Shown here piece by piece: positions 4,777-5,134 of a stretch of DNA of 5,134 nucleotides (its first letter is position 1; each line of letters opens with the position of its first letter). Both the position numbers and the translations under genes were made by a program. Source of the stretch: DATDWC01 sp035289805 (GTDB taxonomy: Bacteria; Patescibacteriota; Gracilibacteria; Peribacterales; Peribacteraceae). The notes under the pieces were generated by a model that ran no database searches, was not told the origin of the DNA, and was given only the letters and a program-made list of their open reading frames with translations. The stretch spans positions 1-5,134 of the forward strand of contig DATDWC010000024.1 of assembly GCA_035289805.1 (NCBI GenBank), in the 5' to 3' direction.

Positions 4777-4782
4777 AGTATA
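4777..4782 (-). promoter_or_regulatory. -10 box of murA
   Basis: 4782-4777 reads TATACT on the minus strand. Eight bases separate it from the ATG at 4768, so transcription would start within a couple of bases of the start codon, giving a leaderless message. No clear -35 box lies at 16-18 bp (TTGGAA is at 14 bp, inside the repeat tract). This supports 4768 as the start. Confidence 0.45.
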
Positions 4783-4793
4783 CCGGAAGCCTC

Positions 4794-4939
4794 AAATTCC
4801 AAGCACCAAATTCCAAGAAAATTCCAAGCACCAAATTCCAAAGAGAATCCCTCAGGACACTCAAAATCCTTCGACAGACTCAGAATGAGTTTTGGAATTT
4901 GAAATTTTTTTGGTATTTGGAATTTGTGATTTGGAATTT
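4794..4939. repeat. AAATTCCAA repeat tract with inverted halves, between lspA and murA
   Basis: AAATTCCAA occurs four times in direct orientation (4794, 4808, 4819, 4833) and then three times inverted as TTGGAATTT (4892, 4917, 4931). Within the left half a 23-bp unit is repeated exactly at 4794-4816 and 4819-4841. The inner arms, CAAATTCCAAA (4832-4842) and TTTGGAATTTG (4891-4901), are perfect 11-bp inverted repeats around a 48-base loop. From general knowledge, such tracts recur across environmental bacterial genomes and yield spurious translations such as GIWNLEFG. Here the tract supplies the lspA 3' end and lies just before the murA -10 box. Confidence 0.8.
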
Positions 4940-5134
4940 CTCTTCCATTCCAAAAGTAACAACAACATGACCCCGATACTGATACAGCTATCCGCGATAT
5001 TGAAGAGCGGCCACCATCCAATCTGGATAAAATCCGTCACGTGACCATCGTCGAAGCGATCAACTATGTTCCCGAGTGCACCGCCGATGATGAGCCCGAA
5101 TCCCAACGCCATCATTCGATTCCTCCTCGATTTC
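4861..5134 (-). CDS. lspA: Lipoprotein signal peptidase (signal peptidase II), C-terminal part, 5' end beyond right edge
   Basis: The inner-membrane aspartic protease LspA cleaves signal peptides from prolipoproteins after lipidation. The window holds the last 90 residues. The frame continues upstream of the MMALG methionines (KSRRNR precedes them), so they are internal and the start is outside. The conserved block GGALGNIVDRFDDGHVTDF and the block PLFNIADSCISIG carry the invariant aspartates of the catalytic pair. SCISIGVMLLLLLEW fits the last membrane helix. The protein would normally end soon after WKR. Instead about 24 more residues (NSKSQIP ... HSESVEGF) are read from the AAATTCCAA tract and its nested CTGAG repeat before a TGA, so the repeat insertion replaced the original stop. 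The catalytic core is intact and the tail should lie outside the membrane. murA follows 92 bp downstream on the same strand, possibly in one transcript. Confidence 0.92.
   Translation of the reverse strand, partial: KSRRNRMMALGFGLIIGGALGNIVDRFDDGHVTDFIQIGWWPLFNIADSCISIGVMLLLLLEWKRNSKSQIPNTKKISNSKTHSESVEGF
4868..4889 (-). repeat. CTGAG-N3-GTCGAAG repeat in the loop of the AAATTCCAA tract
   Basis: The minus strand reads CTGAGTCTGTCGAAGG from 4883 to 4868. It is a relative of the copy at 2614-2633, with CTGAG and GTCGAAG conserved and a different spacer. It lies between the inverted halves of the AAATTCCAA tract, so again one repeat type is nested in another. It encodes the SESVEG residues near the lspA C-terminus. 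Confidence 0.65.

Noticed and set aside
4769..4864. 32 extra N-terminal codons for MurA
   Set aside because: They translate the AAATTCCAA tract, and the -10 box ends eight bases before the ATG at 4768, so the message would not include them.

Overview
The window looks like chromosomal DNA of a streamlined, uncultivated bacterium, most likely a Patescibacteria/CPR member; a Peribacteria-like lineage is only a guess. The grounds are roughly balanced GC content, start codons placed almost on top of -10 boxes with no Shine-Dalgarno (leaderless-style genes), a Patescibacteria-type metallo-beta-lactamase-fold protein, and short GC-rich palindromic repeats of the CTGAG-N3/4-GTCGAAG and CCTGCCC/GGGCAGG kinds. 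All genes read cleanly with the standard bacterial code.

Left part (1-2348). The 5' two thirds of an RlmD/RumA-type rRNA uracil-5-methyltransferase gene runs off the left edge on the minus strand. It diverges from a plus-strand gene for an exported HExxH zinc metallopeptidase (930-1763, TTG start). Only 31 bp separate the two start codons, and these hold two overlapping -10 boxes inside a perfect 7-bp inverted repeat. Next comes a more AT-rich gene for a small exported protein with six cysteines (1821-2348).

Middle (2349-2901). A 44-residue, very basic protein is encoded on the minus strand (2371-2505). It is followed by the most unusual structure here. An intact tRNA-Arg(CCT) gene (2731-2805) lies inside a second, broken tRNA-Arg(CCT) gene whose four pieces (2573-2591, 2654-2671, 2827-2841, 2878-2900) stay in order. 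Joined, they give exactly 75 bases with none missing. The breaks are in the D-loop, at anticodon-loop site 37/38, and in the T-arm, and each is filled with GC-rich palindromic repeat DNA. The intact tRNA sits in the 37/38 insertion.

Right part (2902-5134, all minus strand). In transcription order this is lspA (signal peptidase II, 5' end outside the window), a repeat-filled spacer, murA (first committed step of peptidoglycan synthesis), and a metallo-beta-lactamase-fold protein that has lost its metal ligands and whose start overlaps the murA tail by 74 bp. lspA and murA are both cell-envelope genes and could be co-transcribed, although murA also has its own -10 box. The spacer repeat supplies the last residues and stop codon of lspA.
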